In this document: one piece after another, positions 10,705-23,571 of the stretch | Position numbering within the stretch: position 1 is the stretch's first letter | Layout of the letters: every line of letters begins with the position of its first letter | Assembly (NCBI RefSeq): GCF_030272615.1 | Contig: NC_081415.1 | Span: 378,499,892 to 378,563,891 of the forward strand | Reading direction: 5' to 3' | Length of the DNA stretch: 64,000 nucleotides | DNA from: Cryptomeria japonica | Lineage: Eukaryota; Streptophyta; Pinopsida; Cupressales; Cupressaceae | Made by a program: the position numbers and the translations under genes | The notes under the pieces: model-generated | What the model was told of the DNA's origin: nothing | Seen by the model: the letters and a program-made list of their open reading frames with translations, nothing else | Databases searched by the model: none

Positions 10705-13700
10705 TGTCATGCCCAAAATTTAGGGCAAAAATGGAATGATTTTTTTTTTGTTAAATACTAACTAAATAACATTAAGTTCACTAACACGAACACACTACGC
10801 AGTTTTGGTTTTAACTAAATTTAAAACAATCATTTCCTACTATTTAAATACAAGAAAATAAATTAAGATTAACTACGGATTAGAATAGACTAGCTCATTT
10901 TCACTCAATCGAATTAATTTTATAATTAAATATCAACTTCATAATATTCCGATTTTAAATATTCAAGCTATTCAAATTTTAAACTAATAATAACTTTATT
11001 AATATTTATCTCATGAATACCTAAACCTATTTAAGTTAGAAATAAATTTTTATTTCATTAATAATCAGCTCATGGACTTCTCAATAAATTTAAATTTAAA
11101 ATAAATATGGACTTCACTAACATTTAAACAAGTCAACTTTTTTAAATTTAAAGTCTAATGTTAATTTATTATAATTGGATTCATAGCATTTCAATCTCTT
11201 TGAAAATTATAATTAAATAATACCACCATACCTATATGTAAATATAATTAATATTATATAAATATAATATTAATATATTTTAAAACCTAAATGGGTTTAC
11301 CATGCAACTCTAACCCTTATTAAAATCTATAAAATAGTTCCCCCCCCTTATTTTATTTTAATACTCATTCTTCATTTATTTACCCTGGCCCTAACCGGGC
11401 TAGGGTTTCATATTAATTTATTGTTATGTTGCAGGGTTTAAATGTAGGTCGGTGGCGCTATTAACAGTGGCGGCCGAATTGGTGGAGGCAGGGAAATGGG
11501 AGCGGCGCCGCCAGTGGGACGACCCACTGTGAGGGTCATGGCCCACACAGCGGCCTTGGCCATTGTGTGTGTCGTAGCCCGCACAGTGGCTGCGGCCACT
11601 AGTGCATTCCGTAGCCCACACAGGGAGCCACAGGCCTGTGTGTTCTGTGGCCCGCATAGAGGTTGTGACCTCTGTGTTGGTTGCAGCCCGCACAGGGTCC
11701 GCATGCCTTGCGCGGCCCTTCCCAAAAAGTCTCTCTTTTTTTTTTTAATTTATATATATATTGTTTATAATATATATATATATATATATATATTCAAATA
11801 TATTTCACATGCAAATTTTTTTTAAAACAAAGGTAATTCATTAAGTTAAATAAATCTATATATATATATATATATGTGTGTATATATATTTTAGGTTTGT
11901 ATCTACATTTGTTTCATAGGTAAATGTTATGATATGTTTTATATATATGTATATATAAATATATACATGAAATCTTCATGTATATAATTATATATATTTA
12001 TATATAACTTATATTATTATTTCTTTTCTTATAATAAAACCGAATTCATGGAAGATTTTGATTTAGATATCAATTTCTGAAACTAAATATTGCCAGTATT
12101 TAAAATAACTGTCTATCTTTCTGAAGAAAATGGAAGAATATATTTCCTAAACTATATTGTACTTTATTGCTTTTACAGAAAACAGAAATATAAAATTTAT
12201 TTTAATCTACAATATGCATGCAAATCTAATTTATGCCTTTCCTATTTAATTTTATTTTAAATGCCTAAGAATGGAATCAATTTCCTGCTAAACTATTTAT
12301 CATTACACATCGGATATACTTTTTTTTTGAACTTAGGGAATACTAATTTAGGACTACATATTTCTTTTCTGCAATGAATACATGTACTGATTTGGCAATT
12401 ACTACAACAACTGAATAGGTATTCTTATTAAAATCTAACAACAACTACCACTCATATTTTCTGCAATTTAAATGAAGACAAATTCACAGATAAAAAGAAA
12501 AACATAGAATTAAATAAAACTGACTTTCATATTTCAATGACTATTGCATGCAATTCAAAAGTAATTCTTTTCAAATAGAAAATAGGCATATATCTCACTT
12601 TTTACAATATTAAAGATATTTTGCAAAGTTTACAAGATGTTTCTTTATTTAAATACAATAACTAATCTCATGTCTATATTTTGAATTTACAATTAGCCTC
12701 TCATTCCAACGAATGAGGGTGTATTTCTCCTTTTAAAACTAATAAATACAATTGCAATTAAATTTCTGCAACAATAATCTTCTGCAACTTTCCACTTGTC
12801 CTATTCTTTTCTCCCGACAATCCTGCATAATAAATCACAAATGTGACCATGGAGTGTTCACCTCCTAGCCTAGGCTAATTGGTAGCCACCCCCGAGCTTG
12901 GAGAACCAAGCCCTAGATGGGATACAAACATGCAAACACATAGGGGACAGAAAACACACAGATTCAAACACACTCCCATCCCAGCTACACTGCACCACAC
13001 TTTGGTGATGACCTTTTTAAGGGTGGTAGTGGACCAATACCCTGAGAAGAACTACAAATATGGAAAACATGTAGCCACCTCATGGCACAACAAATACATC
13101 AAGAATTTCAACCCCTTATTCCTTATGCCCCCCAAGGCATTCTAGCCTTATATCCCTCCTTATGACCCCCATTGCACAAACAGGCCATGCAGCAAGGGTC
13201 ACACGAAAATCCCTTTTGATTGCTCTCATAACGAGAGTCTCTCACTCAAGGGTTGTCACTGCTACGACCCACAAGATCCTCCTCTCTCCCAAGAGTAAGA
13301 GGTCTTGAAAACTCCCAAAAACACATACAAGACATAATACAAAAATACCAAGTGAAATTTTCCAAAAAGGACATACCAGAAAACAGATTTCTTACACCAA
13401 CATACTTTCAAACACATGCAAAAAGAAGTCATTTTAAGAATAATGTAACCAACCTTAAGCTGCTCAAAGGTAGGATAGTATTTGAGAAAGAGCTGCCCAA
13501 TTCCACGGATCTTCTTCTTCTACCCTTAGCCAAATTTTCTATTCAAATCTATTCTATTCTTTTTCAAAAATTCTCTTGTCTCCAAAAATGGAGAGTGGGT
13601 GATTACCCTCAAATTTTCAAATTCTTGCTTAAGAAGCTCCTTCTCTCAACTTTCACAAATTTCTAAAAACTAAAGAGGAAGGTAAGACAGAATGGGAAAG

Positions 13701-14739
13701 AGAACTCTCATTCGAATAGGAAAGTTTACAACTAGGTTCAAACTTCTAATTTCAATTTTCGCACAACTCAGAAAAGCCAAATTTTAGAGTGTCTAAAAGG
13801 TCACTTAGGAGTAGAAACTTGCCTAAAATTACCCCTAACCCTTAGGTATACCTTATGGGCTTTAGGAAACCCTATTAAACTACCCCTAGGTGTTCATTTA
13901 ACCCATTTTAAACCCCTCTGAAGTTTATTTTCGGGTCAAACATATGTTGACCTCTCCAAAGATTCTTTTCCCAAGGTATTTATGACATCATGTTACATTA
14001 ATTGAAAAAGCTATAGTTGAACACTTTCCCACCAAGAGACAAAAATAAAACATTTAAACTTAAATCCACATGTGTCAAGTGACACAAATAAAACACCTTT
14101 ACAATTTAAAACATGAAATCGTCTCTTGTGGATTTTACACAATAAATTTAAATAACACTTAACACACATGCAGCATATACTATTACGAATAAAATACAAC
14201 ACAAATGGGGTTTTGTCTCTCCAAATAGACAACCCCTGGCTTACGAACATACATAAGTCTAGGTTTGGTTCTCCGTAATATTTCCATGGTCACATGGATA
14301 ACTTCCTATGCATGTCAATTTACACATTAGTACTTTCAAATATCCACATATAATATAATTCAAAGGAATAACAATACACATCATCACTTGCATACAATTT
14401 ACATCTGCACAGATTAAATACATCTTTTATCAAGCAATTTCACATAAGCAATTTCATCCTAATTCACATAAACTTAACCATACATCATAGTTCTATTATC
14501 ATAGTAAAGTCCTGCAAATTCAATAACGACATCTATCATCGCAATATCATCTTATCTAACAATCATGTAGTGTTCTATCTCATAAAGCATATAAGTAAAT
14601 CATCAAAATATAGCAATGTTATCCAAATCCTGAAATCATATAAGTTCTAACTTTCAAAATGCATCAAAATAAAGTATCCATAATAGTCTAAATATAAAAT
14701 CCACTAAAATGTCAGACTGAGTCGAGGGGAGGCCTCACA
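10705..14739 (-). repeat. 3' LTR of element C (4,035 bp, left copy)
   Basis: It pairs with 19689-23566. It is mostly AT-rich with TA microsatellites, apart from a GC-rich hairpin minisatellite at 11538-11705. Compared with the right copy it carries about 145 extra bases around 11870-12005 between TA runs, including a 12 bp stem (11960-11971 with 11975-11986). Open frames within it are chance products. Confidence 0.92.
11538..11705. repeat. 36 bp hairpin minisatellite in C's left LTR
   Basis: Four full units (11538, 11574, 11611, 11647) and one partial unit (11683) begin with variants of GTAGCCCGCACAG. Units two and four fold perfectly at the same offset with different stems: AGTGGC-TGCG-GCCACT (11585-11600) and AGAGGT-TGTG-ACCTCT (11658-11673). 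Unit one retains a weaker version. The island is much more GC-rich than the surrounding LTR. Confidence 0.75.
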
Positions 14740-14751
14740 CCCTCCCCCTCT
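14740..14751 (-). other. Polypurine tract of element C
   Basis: On the minus strand AGAGGGGGAGGG immediately precedes the 3' LTR start TGTGAGGCCT. It is the expected plus-strand primer. Confidence 0.85.
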
Positions 14752-16050
14752 AGGCATGAACTTCCTCCTGGAGTTCATCAAAGAGGTGGGGGTACTTTGA
14801 TCTCATACGTGTTGCGTCCTCCCATGAAGCTGTAATCTCATCATAACAATCCCACTGGACCCTAACCTGGTCCAACTCTCCACCTCGAAGGGCCAGCATC
14901 TGGTGTGCCAAAATGTGAATGGGCTCCAAAGCTAGCTGCTCGTCTGACTCCACCTGCAAGGCATCCCAATCTAAAATGTGACACTCATCATAGATTAATT
15001 TTCTCAAAATTGATACATGAAACACATCGTGGATGTGTGACAGGCTAGGTGGAAATGCTAAATGGTAGGCAACTGGGCCTATCCTCTCAAGAATCTCAAA
15101 AGGTCCTACAAAGCGAGGTGTGAGCTTAGAACCCTTTCCGTAACGGATTGGACTCTTATGCTATCGCACTCTCAAGAAGACTCTATCTCCAACCAAGTAG
15201 CTATGATCTATCCTCTTTGCATCAACATATTTCTTCTATCTATCATGAGCCTCTCTGAGACGTTGCCTAATCAAATCCACCTACTGTTCCATATCCCGAA
15301 CTATCTCAAGACCAATAGCAACTCTGTCCTCTATGCGATCCCAACTCAAGGGCGTCCTGTAAGGCCTACCGTATAATGCCTGATAGGGTGTCATCCCCAA
15401 AGAAGTGTGATGCCCATTGTTATAGGCAAACTCCACTAAGGAAAGATACTCCTCCCACCAGGTCTGATGATCCATGACATACATGCGAAGCATATCCTCT
15501 AACACTTGATTGACCCTCTCTGTCTGACCATCTATTTTCGGGTGATAGGCTGTACTGAAATTGAGCTTAGTGCCCATAGCTACCTATAATGACTTCCAAA
15601 AGGAAGGAGTGAAAAGAGAATCCCTGTCAGAAATAATCTTGCAGGGCACGCCATGAAGTCTAACAATGTCTCGCAAGAACACCTGTGCTACTGCTGGAGC
15701 TGTGAATGTAGTACGAACTGGTGAAAAGTGAGCTACTTTGGTCAACTTGTCAACTGTCACCAAGATGACATCATGGCGACGAGAAGACATAGGAAGACCA
15801 ATGATGAAATACATGGATATAGTATCCCACTTCCACTCTGGTATAGCATGAGACTGGAGCAACCCACCTGGATGGCGGTGCTCCGCCTTTACTCTCTGAC
15901 ACTCGAGGCATCGAGCTACTATCTTAGCAATGAGCTGCCGCATTCCCAACCAATGATATAACTACCTCAAGTCAGCATGTAACTTTTTAACCCTAGGATG
16001 CACTGCATAAGGAGCTCTATGAGCCTTCGTGACAATGAACTCTCACAACC
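14752..16050 (-). pseudogene. Integrase with chromodomain-like tail, element C
   Basis: From the N-terminus: zinc-binding CLECQRVKAEHRHPGG (about 15910), then the core. The first catalytic position reads ISMYFIIGLP, with Tyr instead of the usual Asp. The second Asp (IISDRDSLFT, about 15630) and the Glu (DGQTERVNQ, about 15530) are present. After the GPF-like segment (FVGPFEILERIGPVAYHL) comes a chromodomain-type end: EPIHILAHQMLALRGG, VRVQWDCYDEITASWED, SKYPHLFDELQEE (about 14760-14910). Stops lie near 15588, 15278, 15236 and 15160, all TAG where relatives have Gln. Chromodomains are thought to guide integration to marked heterochromatin; the tail suggests Tekay/Del. Confidence 0.88.
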
Positions 16051-17674
16051 CTCCGGAGGAAGGTACATAAATGTGCCCTCTATGGCATAATAGTCCATCA
16101 GACTCCAAAGAATAATCCACATATTTCCCCTCTAGAGTAACCTGGGATTGTATTACCTCACCAACCTCTGCATACCATCCACCCTCTGGCAAGTGCTGTA
16201 GTATACGGTCTCTCAAATCCATGCCCATAGATATGGTGTAAATCTCATGACGTCTCCTACTCAAAGCATCTGCAACTACATTTTCCTTTCCTTTAATGTA
16301 GTGAACGTCAAAATCATATTCACACAAGAACTCCATCCATCTCCTCTGACGTGCATTAAGGTTCGGCTGAGTGAAAATGTACTAAAGACTCTGATGATCT
16401 GAATGCAGTTCAAAGTGATGACCTAAAACGAAGTGTCTCCACCTCACAAGTGCATGCACTACTGCTGCGAGCTCAAGGTCGTGAGTGGGATAATTAAGTT
16501 CATGAGTCTTAAGTTTCCTAGACTTGAAAGCTATGGCCCTACCATCCTGCATAAGAACTACTCCTAAACCCTCTAGTGAAGCATCTATACAAACCATGAA
16601 GTCAGCTATGGGATCTAGTACAACAAGGATAGGAGTGCTAGTAAGTGCCTTTTTGAGTTCCTAAAAGGCCTTCTCGCACTTCTCTGTCCACTCAAATTTC
16701 TTCCCTTTACGCTGAAGAGAAGTAATAGGGTGTGTGACTCTGGAGAATCCCTCGATAAAACGTCGGTAATACCGTGCTAAGCCCATGAAACTCCTGACCT
16801 CTATCACACTGGTTGGTGCTGGCCAATCCATAATAGCCCTAATCTTTGATGGGTCAACTAAGATCCCATCACCAGAAATAACGTGCCCAAGGTACTTGAC
16901 CTCTGACCGAAAGAAAGCACACTTCGACAAACTGCCAAACAACTAGTTATCCTGCAAACACTGCAATACCTGTTTTAGGTGCTCCTCATGCTCCTTCTCA
17001 TTTCGAGAATATATCAGTATATCATCGAGAAACACAATAACAAAATGGTCTAGAAATGTACGGAATACCCCATTCATGAGGCTCATAAAAACTGCTAGGG
17101 CATTCGTAAGTCCGAATGGGACTACGGTGAACTCATAGTGACCATATCTAGTGTGAAATGCGGTCTTGTGGATATCACTCTCCACTATTCTCAGCTGATG
17201 GTATCCTGACTTTAGATCTATTTTGGAAAAGACTTTGGCACCCTGAAGCTGGTCGAATAAATCATCAATTCTGGGCAAAGGATATCAGTTCTTGATGGTT
17301 ACTTTATTTATCTGCTGATAATCCATACATAATCGGAGAGATTCGTCCTTCTTCTTAACGAAGATGATTGGTGCACCCCAAGGGGATACGCTAGGATGAA
17401 TATGACCCTTCTCAAGGAGTTCCTCAAGCTGTATTTTGAGTTCATTAAGCTCATTTGTGGTCATCCTATAAGGTGCTCTGGAAACTAGCTCAACTCCTGG
17501 TATTAGGTCTATATGAAAATCAATCTCTCTACAGGGTGGCATTCCTGGTAACTCTGAAGGAAATACATCTGAATATCCCTTAAGGATAGGATGGTCATCA
17601 AGCGATGTTTCTTTTTCTTCCTCTTCTCCTCTGTCACTGATAGTGATAGCAAAAAGCTGACATCCCTTTCGCAT
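16051..17674 (-). pseudogene. Reverse transcriptase-RNase H of element C
   Basis: RT begins around [19 protein letters not shown] (about 17590) and shows [45 protein letters not shown] and FLDDILIYS (17006-17032), so both catalytic Asp are kept. RNase H keeps [28 protein letters not shown] and ELHSDHQSL, the three acidic sites, and ends [12 protein letters not shown] (about 16265). Stops occur at KN-stop-YPLP (TGA, 17282), DN-stop-LFGS (TAG, 16940), AF-stop-ELKK (TAG, 16658) and QSL-stop-YIF (TAG, 16379). Apart from these the protein is well conserved, so loss of function looks driven by C-to-T change rather than by random drift. Confidence 0.93.
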
Positions 17675-18190
17675 GCTCTGCTTAAGCTACATTACGGAGA
17701 TCATACGAAGAGACATGGGCCTCTGGATCCCAGTGATAACTATGGGCGAACCATGATGATCCTCACACTTGATCTTTTTCAGACAACAATCCATCTTGGC
17801 TCTATGGGCATAAAGCCAATCCGTGCCAAGTACGATTCCGTAAGATCCAAGTGGAGTCACTCTAAGGTCTACTAAAGTGGTGGTCTTGCCAATCTACAGC
17901 TGACATGCCCTAACCTCTGATTCCACTGACACTCTAGCCCTTGAAGCTAATTCCACTTCTCAACTGACACCCTGTCTAGTTGCCACTAGCCCACAACACT
18001 CCACAACCAAGAGAGATATAAAGGAGTCAGTAGCTCCTGAATCAAACAAAATTGATACATTGTTACCTTTGATCATACCTATAGATTCAATAACCATGGC
18101 CTGATGCTCAGCCTGGCGGTTGTCAACCGCTACGAATACTCTATGGGACCTGCCCATATCACCAACTGTCGGCTCTGAAGTGGCCATCCA
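17675..18190 (-). pseudogene. Aspartic protease region of element C
   Basis: The retroviral-type protease motif reads SILFDSGATDSFIS (about 18015-18055), with the catalytic Asp kept. It is followed by LGTDWLYAHRAKMDC (about 17780-17825), the usual second conserved block. Stops near 17960 (TGA), 17896 and 17690 (TAG) interrupt the frame. It would process the gag-pol polyprotein. Confidence 0.82.
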
Positions 18191-19517
18191 CTGATTCCCT
18201 GCCACCTGACCCTGAGGGCAATCCCTCACCATATGCCCCATGGCTCCACACGTAAAGCAAGCACCCCGTGCCTAGAACTGGGTGCCCTGAGGCCTAGAGA
18301 AAGCCTGACCTCCTGTCCTACTAGATCCACTGTACCCATCCCTGGAGGACTGTTGAGTCCTCGTTGGCTATGTGTACTACCCCTATGCTCTTTGATCACG
18401 TCTCTATCCCTGAGTTTGCCACTGCTTGAGCTTGGAGCCCTGTTGATACTGTGGAGGCTTCTGCCTTTGGTCCTGTGGTGTTTATTGTGGAGGAGGGGGT
18501 TTGGAGAACACCTGTGAGTTTTGGTTGTTTCCTTTCCAATGTGGTTTCTGGAATCCATAAGTCTGAGGTGTGGGATTTTGGTTCTAAAACCGATTCCTAT
18601 TGTCCTATGGTCTGACCTGAATTTCCTCAGCAATCAGTGCCTTCTCCATGGCAAACCGAAGGCTCTCTCGAGCGGACATCCTAACAGGCCTGGTTATACC
18701 GGGATTTAACCCTCTGATGAAGCGGTTTACAAGAAGTTTCTCATCCTTTAGATAATCTATATAAGGCAATAGCTCAAAGAATTTGCTTTCATATTGGGTT
18801 ACTAATAAGCCTTTTTGTTGGAGATCATGAAATTCGTCTATACGACGCTACCTAAAGTGTTTTGATAGGTACCTCTCACAGACCCTCTCTATGAATATCT
18901 CCCAAGTGAGAGTATCAGGAACTAATCCACATTTGTTCTCTTCTTGTCTCCACCAAGTGGAGGCCGACCCTCTCAATAGATGAACTGCGACACGTGCTTT
19001 CAGGTTGCTCTCATAAGAATGCAACAGAAAGCACCTCTCAAGACTCAAAAGCCATGCCTCAGCCTCTACCCCATCGGTAGACCCTCCAAAGGAGGGTGGC
19101 TGGAGGTGCATAACCTCCCTGATAAGATCCCCTAGATCTCGATGAGCTCTCTCAAAATAAACTGGTTCCACCGCTGGAGGTGGTCCTGGCATATGCACAG
19201 ACTCTGGCTCATTTCCACCCTGACTCTCTACAGGAATAGGAGCTAGGCTCCTGCTTCATTCTCTATCAATAGATCTATGACTCCCAGAGTCATGACTTCT
19301 AACCTGAGGGTTCTCTGCTGGGATCCTTTCCTGAACTATGCCAATAAGATTCTGTAATGCTGCTAAGAGGTCTCAGTTAGGTTCATTTGGTTGTTCGGGA
19401 GGTGCTCCTGGGTTCTCTTCTAGAACCGATGCCTCCCTTACTACCTCTTCACGTGCTATGCGCACACGTCTAGGACCTCGTCCGCGCTTGCGAGCTTGTC
19501 ATGTTGTCAGAGGCATC
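18191..19517 (-). pseudogene. Gag of element C
   Basis: It starts MPLTTSQARKRGRGPRRVR (19517). The capsid segment (FERAHRDLGDLIREVMHLQP to ERVCERYLSKHFR; about 19165-18850) includes the plant gypsy gag motif EAEAWLLSLERCF and RGSASTWWRQEE. A DEFHDLQQKGLLVTQYESKF segment follows, then a Gln/Pro-rich linker and a CCHC knuckle CFTCGAMGHMVRDC at 18218-18259. About ten stops occur, mostly TAG, with one TAA and two TGA; the Gln-rich linker is hit hardest. It forms the particle and binds RNA. Confidence 0.88.
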
Positions 19518-19673
19518 CTAAGAGGAAAATAAGGCAAAATAAATAATTAATTTCTTTTAGAATAATATTAATTCAATTAAATTTAAATGTCTTATAAAAT
19601 CGATTTAACAAGAATAATTAAAATAATTTAAGGTGAAACATAAGTGAAGTAAGGTTCCTAGTGTGGAAACCTT

Positions 19674-19685
19674 GCTCTGATACCA
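19674..19685 (-). other. Primer binding site (iMet type), element C
   Basis: On the minus strand TGGTATCAGAGC lies three bases after the 5' LTR end GGGCATGACA. Confidence 0.9.
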
Positions 19686-19688
19686 AAA

Positions 19689-22600
19689 TGTCATGCCCAA
19701 AATTTAGGGCAAAAACGGAATGATTTTTTTTTTTTAAATACTAACTAAATAACGTTAAGTTCGCTAACACGAACACACTATGTAGTTTTGGTTTTAACTA
19801 AGTTTAAAACAATCATTTCCTACTATTTAAATAGCAAAAAATAAATTAAGATTAACTACGGATTAGAATAGACTAGCTCATTTTCACTCAATCTAATTAA
19901 TTTTATAATTAAATATCAACTTATAATATTCTGATTTTAAATATTCAAGCTATTCAAATTTTAAACTAATAATAACTTTATTAATATTTATCTCATGAAT
20001 ACCTAAACCTATTTAAGTTAGAAATAAATATTAATTTCATTAATAATCAGCTCATGGACTTCTCAATAAATTTAAATTTAAAATAAATATGGACGTCACT
20101 AACATTTAAACAAGTCAACTTTTTTAAATTTAAAGTCTAATGTTAATTTATTATAATTGGACTCATAACATTTCAATTCTCTTTGAAAATTATAATTAAA
20201 TAATACCACCATACCTATATGTAAATATAATTAATATTATATAAATATAATATTAATATATTTTAAAACCTAAATGGGTTTACCATGCAACCCTAACCCT
20301 TATTAAAATCTATAAAATAGTTCCCCCCCTTATTTTATTTTAATATTCATTCTTCATTTATTTACCCTAGCCCTAACCGGGCTAGGGTTTCATATTAATT
20401 TATTGTTATGTTGCAGGGTTTAAATGCAGGTCGACAGTGCTATTAAAAGTGGTGGCCGAATTGGTGGAGGCGGGGAAATGGGAGCGGTGCCGCTAGTGGG
20501 ACGACCCACTATGAGGGTTGCGGCCGCCGCTGTGTGTGTCGCAGCCCGCACAGTGGCTGCGGCCACTGGTGTGTTCCACGGCCCACATAGGGAGGCGCAG
20601 GCTTGTGCGTTCCGTGGCCCACACAGAGGCTGCGACCTCTGTGTTGGTCGCGGCCCACAAAGGGTCCGCGTGCCCTACGCAGCCCTTCCCAAAAAGTCTC
20701 TCTTTTTTTTTTTTTTATTTATATATTTTTTTTATAATATATATATATTCAAATATATTTCACCTGCAAATTTTTTTTAAAACAAAGGTAATTCATTAAG
20801 TTAAATAAATCTATATATATATTTATATATAACTTATATTATTATTTCTTTTCTTATAATAAAACCGAATTCATGGAAGATTTTGATTTAGATATCAATT
20901 TCTGAAACTAAATATTGCCAGTATTTAAAATAACTGTCTATCTTTCTGAAGAAAATGGAAGAATATATTTCCCGAACTATATTGTACTTTATTGCTTTTA
21001 TAGAAAACAAAAATATAAAATTTATTTTAATCTACAATATGCATACAAATCTAATTTATGCCTTTCCTATTTAATTTTATTTTAAATGCCTAAGAATGGA
21101 ATAAATTTCTTGCTAAACTATTTATCATAACACATCGGATATACATTTTTTTTGAACTTGGGGAATACTAATTTGGGAATACATATTTATTTTCTGCAAT
21201 GAATACATGTACTGATTTGGCAATTACTACAGCAACTGAATAGGTATTCTTATTAAAATCTAACAACAACTACCACTCATATTTTCTGCAATTTAAATGA
21301 AGACAAATTCATAGATAAAAAGAAAAACACAGAATTAAATAAAACTGATTTTCATATTTCAATGACTATTGCATGCAATTCAAAAGTAATTCTTTTCAAA
21401 TAGAAAATAGGCATATATCTCACTTTTTACAATATTAAAGATATTCTGCAAAGTTTACAAGATGTTTCTTTATTTAAATACAATAACTAATCTCATGTCT
21501 ATATTTTGAATTTACAATTAGCCTCTCATTCCAACGAATGAGGGTGTATTTCTCCTTTTAAAACTAATAAATACAATTGCAATTAAATTTCTGCAACAAT
21601 AATCTTCTGCAACTTTTCACTTGTCCTATTCTTTTCTCCCGACAATCCTGCATAATAAATTACAAATATGACCATGGAGTGCTCACCTCCTAGCCTAGGC
21701 TAACTGGTAGCCACCCCCGAGCTTGGAGAAGCAAGCCCTAGATGGGATACAAACATGCAAACACATAGGGGACAGAAAACACACAGATTCAAACACACTC
21801 CCATCCCAGCTACACTGCACCACACTTTGGTGATGACCTTTTTAAGGGTGGTAGTGGACCAATACCCTGAGGAGAACTACAAGTATGGAAAACATGTAGC
21901 CACCTCATGGCACAACAAATACATCAAGAATTTCAACCCCTTATTCCTTATGCCCCCCAAGGCATTCCAGCCTTATATCCCTCCTTATGACCCTCATTGC
22001 ACAAACAGGCCATGCAGCAAGGGTCACACACAAATCCCTTGTGATTGCTCTCATAACGAGAGTCTCTCACTCGAGGGTTGTCACTGCTACCACCCACAAG
22101 ATCCTCCTCTCTCCCAAGAGTAAGAGGTCTTGAAAACTCCCAAAAACACATACAAGACATAATACAAAAATACCAAGTGAAATTTTCCAAAAAGGACATA
22201 CCAGAAAACAGATTTCTTACACCAACATACTTTCAAACACATGCAAAAAGAAGTCATTTTAAGAATAATGTAACCAACCTTAAGCTGCTCAAAGGTAGGT
22301 TAGTGTTTGAGGAAGAGCTGCCCAATTCCACAGATCTTCTTCTTCTACCCTTAGCCAAATTTTCTATTCAAATCTATTCTATTCTTTTTCAAAAATTCTC
22401 TTGTCTCCAAAAATGGAGAGTGGGTGATTACCCTCAAATTTTCAAATTCTTGCTTAAGAAGCTCCTTCTCTCAGTTCTTACAAGTTTCTAAAAACTAAAG
22501 AGGAAGGTAAGACAGAATGGGAAAGAGAACTCTCATTTGAATAGGAAAGTTTGCAACTAGGTTCAAACTTCTAATTTCAATTTTCGCACAACTCAGAAAA

Positions 22601-23566
22601 GCCAAATTTTAGAGTGTCTAAAAGGTCACTTAGGAGTAGAAACTTGCCTAAAATTACCCCTAACCCTTAGGTATACCTTATGGGCTTTAGGAAACCCTAT
22701 TAAACTACCCCTAGGTGTTCATTTAACCCATTTTAAACCCCTCTGAAGTTTATTTTCGGGTCAAACATATGTTGACCTCTCCAAAGATTATTTTCCCAAG
22801 GTATTTATGACATCACATTACATTAATTTAAAAAGCTATAGTTGAACACTTTCCCACCAAGAGACAAAAATAAAACATTTAAACTTAAATCCACACATGT
22901 GTCAAGTGACACAAATAAAACACTTTTACAATTTAAAACATGAAATCGTCTCTTGTGGATTTTACACAATAAATTTAAATAACACTTAACACACATGCAG
23001 CATATACTGCTACGAATAAAATACAACACAAACGGGGTGTTGTCTCTCCAAATAGACAACCCTTGGCTTATGAACATACATAAGTCTAGGTTTGGTTCTC
23101 CGTAATATTTCCATGGTCACATGGATAACTTCCTGCGCAGCTCAATTTACACATTAGTACTTTCAAATATCCACATATAGTATAATTCAAAGGAAGAACA
23201 ATACACATCATCACTTGCATACAATTTACATCTACACAGATTAAATATATCTTTTATCAAGCAATTTCACATAAGCAATTTCATCCTAATTCACATAAAC
23301 TTAACCATACATCATAGTTCTATTATCATAGTAAAGTCCTGCAAATTCAATAACAACATCTATCATCGCAATATCATCTTATCTAACAATCATGTAGTGT
23401 TCTATCTCATAAAGCATATATGTAAATCATCAAAATATAGCAATGTTATCCAAATCCTGAAATCATATAAGTTCTAAGTTTCAAAATGCATCAAAATAAA
23501 GTATCCATAATAGTCTAAATATAAAATCCACTGAAATGTCAGACTGAGTCGAGGTGAGGCCTCACA
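19689..23566 (-). repeat. 5' LTR of element C (3,878 bp, right copy)
   Basis: It matches 10705-14739 along its whole length. The hairpin minisatellite recurs at about 20500-20665, with perfect stems at 20552-20567 and 20625-20640. It lacks the roughly 145 bases present in the left copy between TA runs. Confidence 0.92.
20500..20665. repeat. Hairpin minisatellite, right LTR copy of C
   Basis: Same island as at 11538-11705, with a damaged first unit. Stem-loops AGTGGC-TGCG-GCCACT (20552-20567) and AGAGGC-TGCG-ACCTCT (20625-20640) are 73 bases apart, exactly as in the left copy. Confidence 0.72.
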
Positions 23567-23571
23567 TAATG

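Larger units (their letters stand above)
10705..23566 (-). mobile_element. Element C: Ty3/gypsy chromovirus (Tekay/Del-like), nested in B's 3' LTR
   Basis: On the minus strand the order is LTR (23566-19689), iMet-type PBS, gag, protease, RT, RNase H, integrase with a chromodomain-like tail, PPT, LTR (14739-10705). LTR ends are TGT and ACA. Flanks are GAATG (10700-10704) and TAATG (23567-23571), a 5 bp duplication with one mismatch, and B's LTR continues on both sides. Sampling about 180 bp of the LTR pair I counted about eight substitutions, nearly all transitions. Pol contains many stops. Confidence 0.93.

Noticed and set aside
11424-11825. Long overlapping open frames on both strands in C's LTR, Ala/Arg/Val-rich
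   Set aside because: They come from the GC-rich 36 bp minisatellite; the partner frame in the right LTR diverges and no domain is present.
13253-13666. 137-residue open frame repeated at 22078-22491
   Set aside because: It is conserved only because the two LTRs of C are copies; it is Lys/Leu/Phe-rich, lacks domains, and lies in the non-coding LTR.
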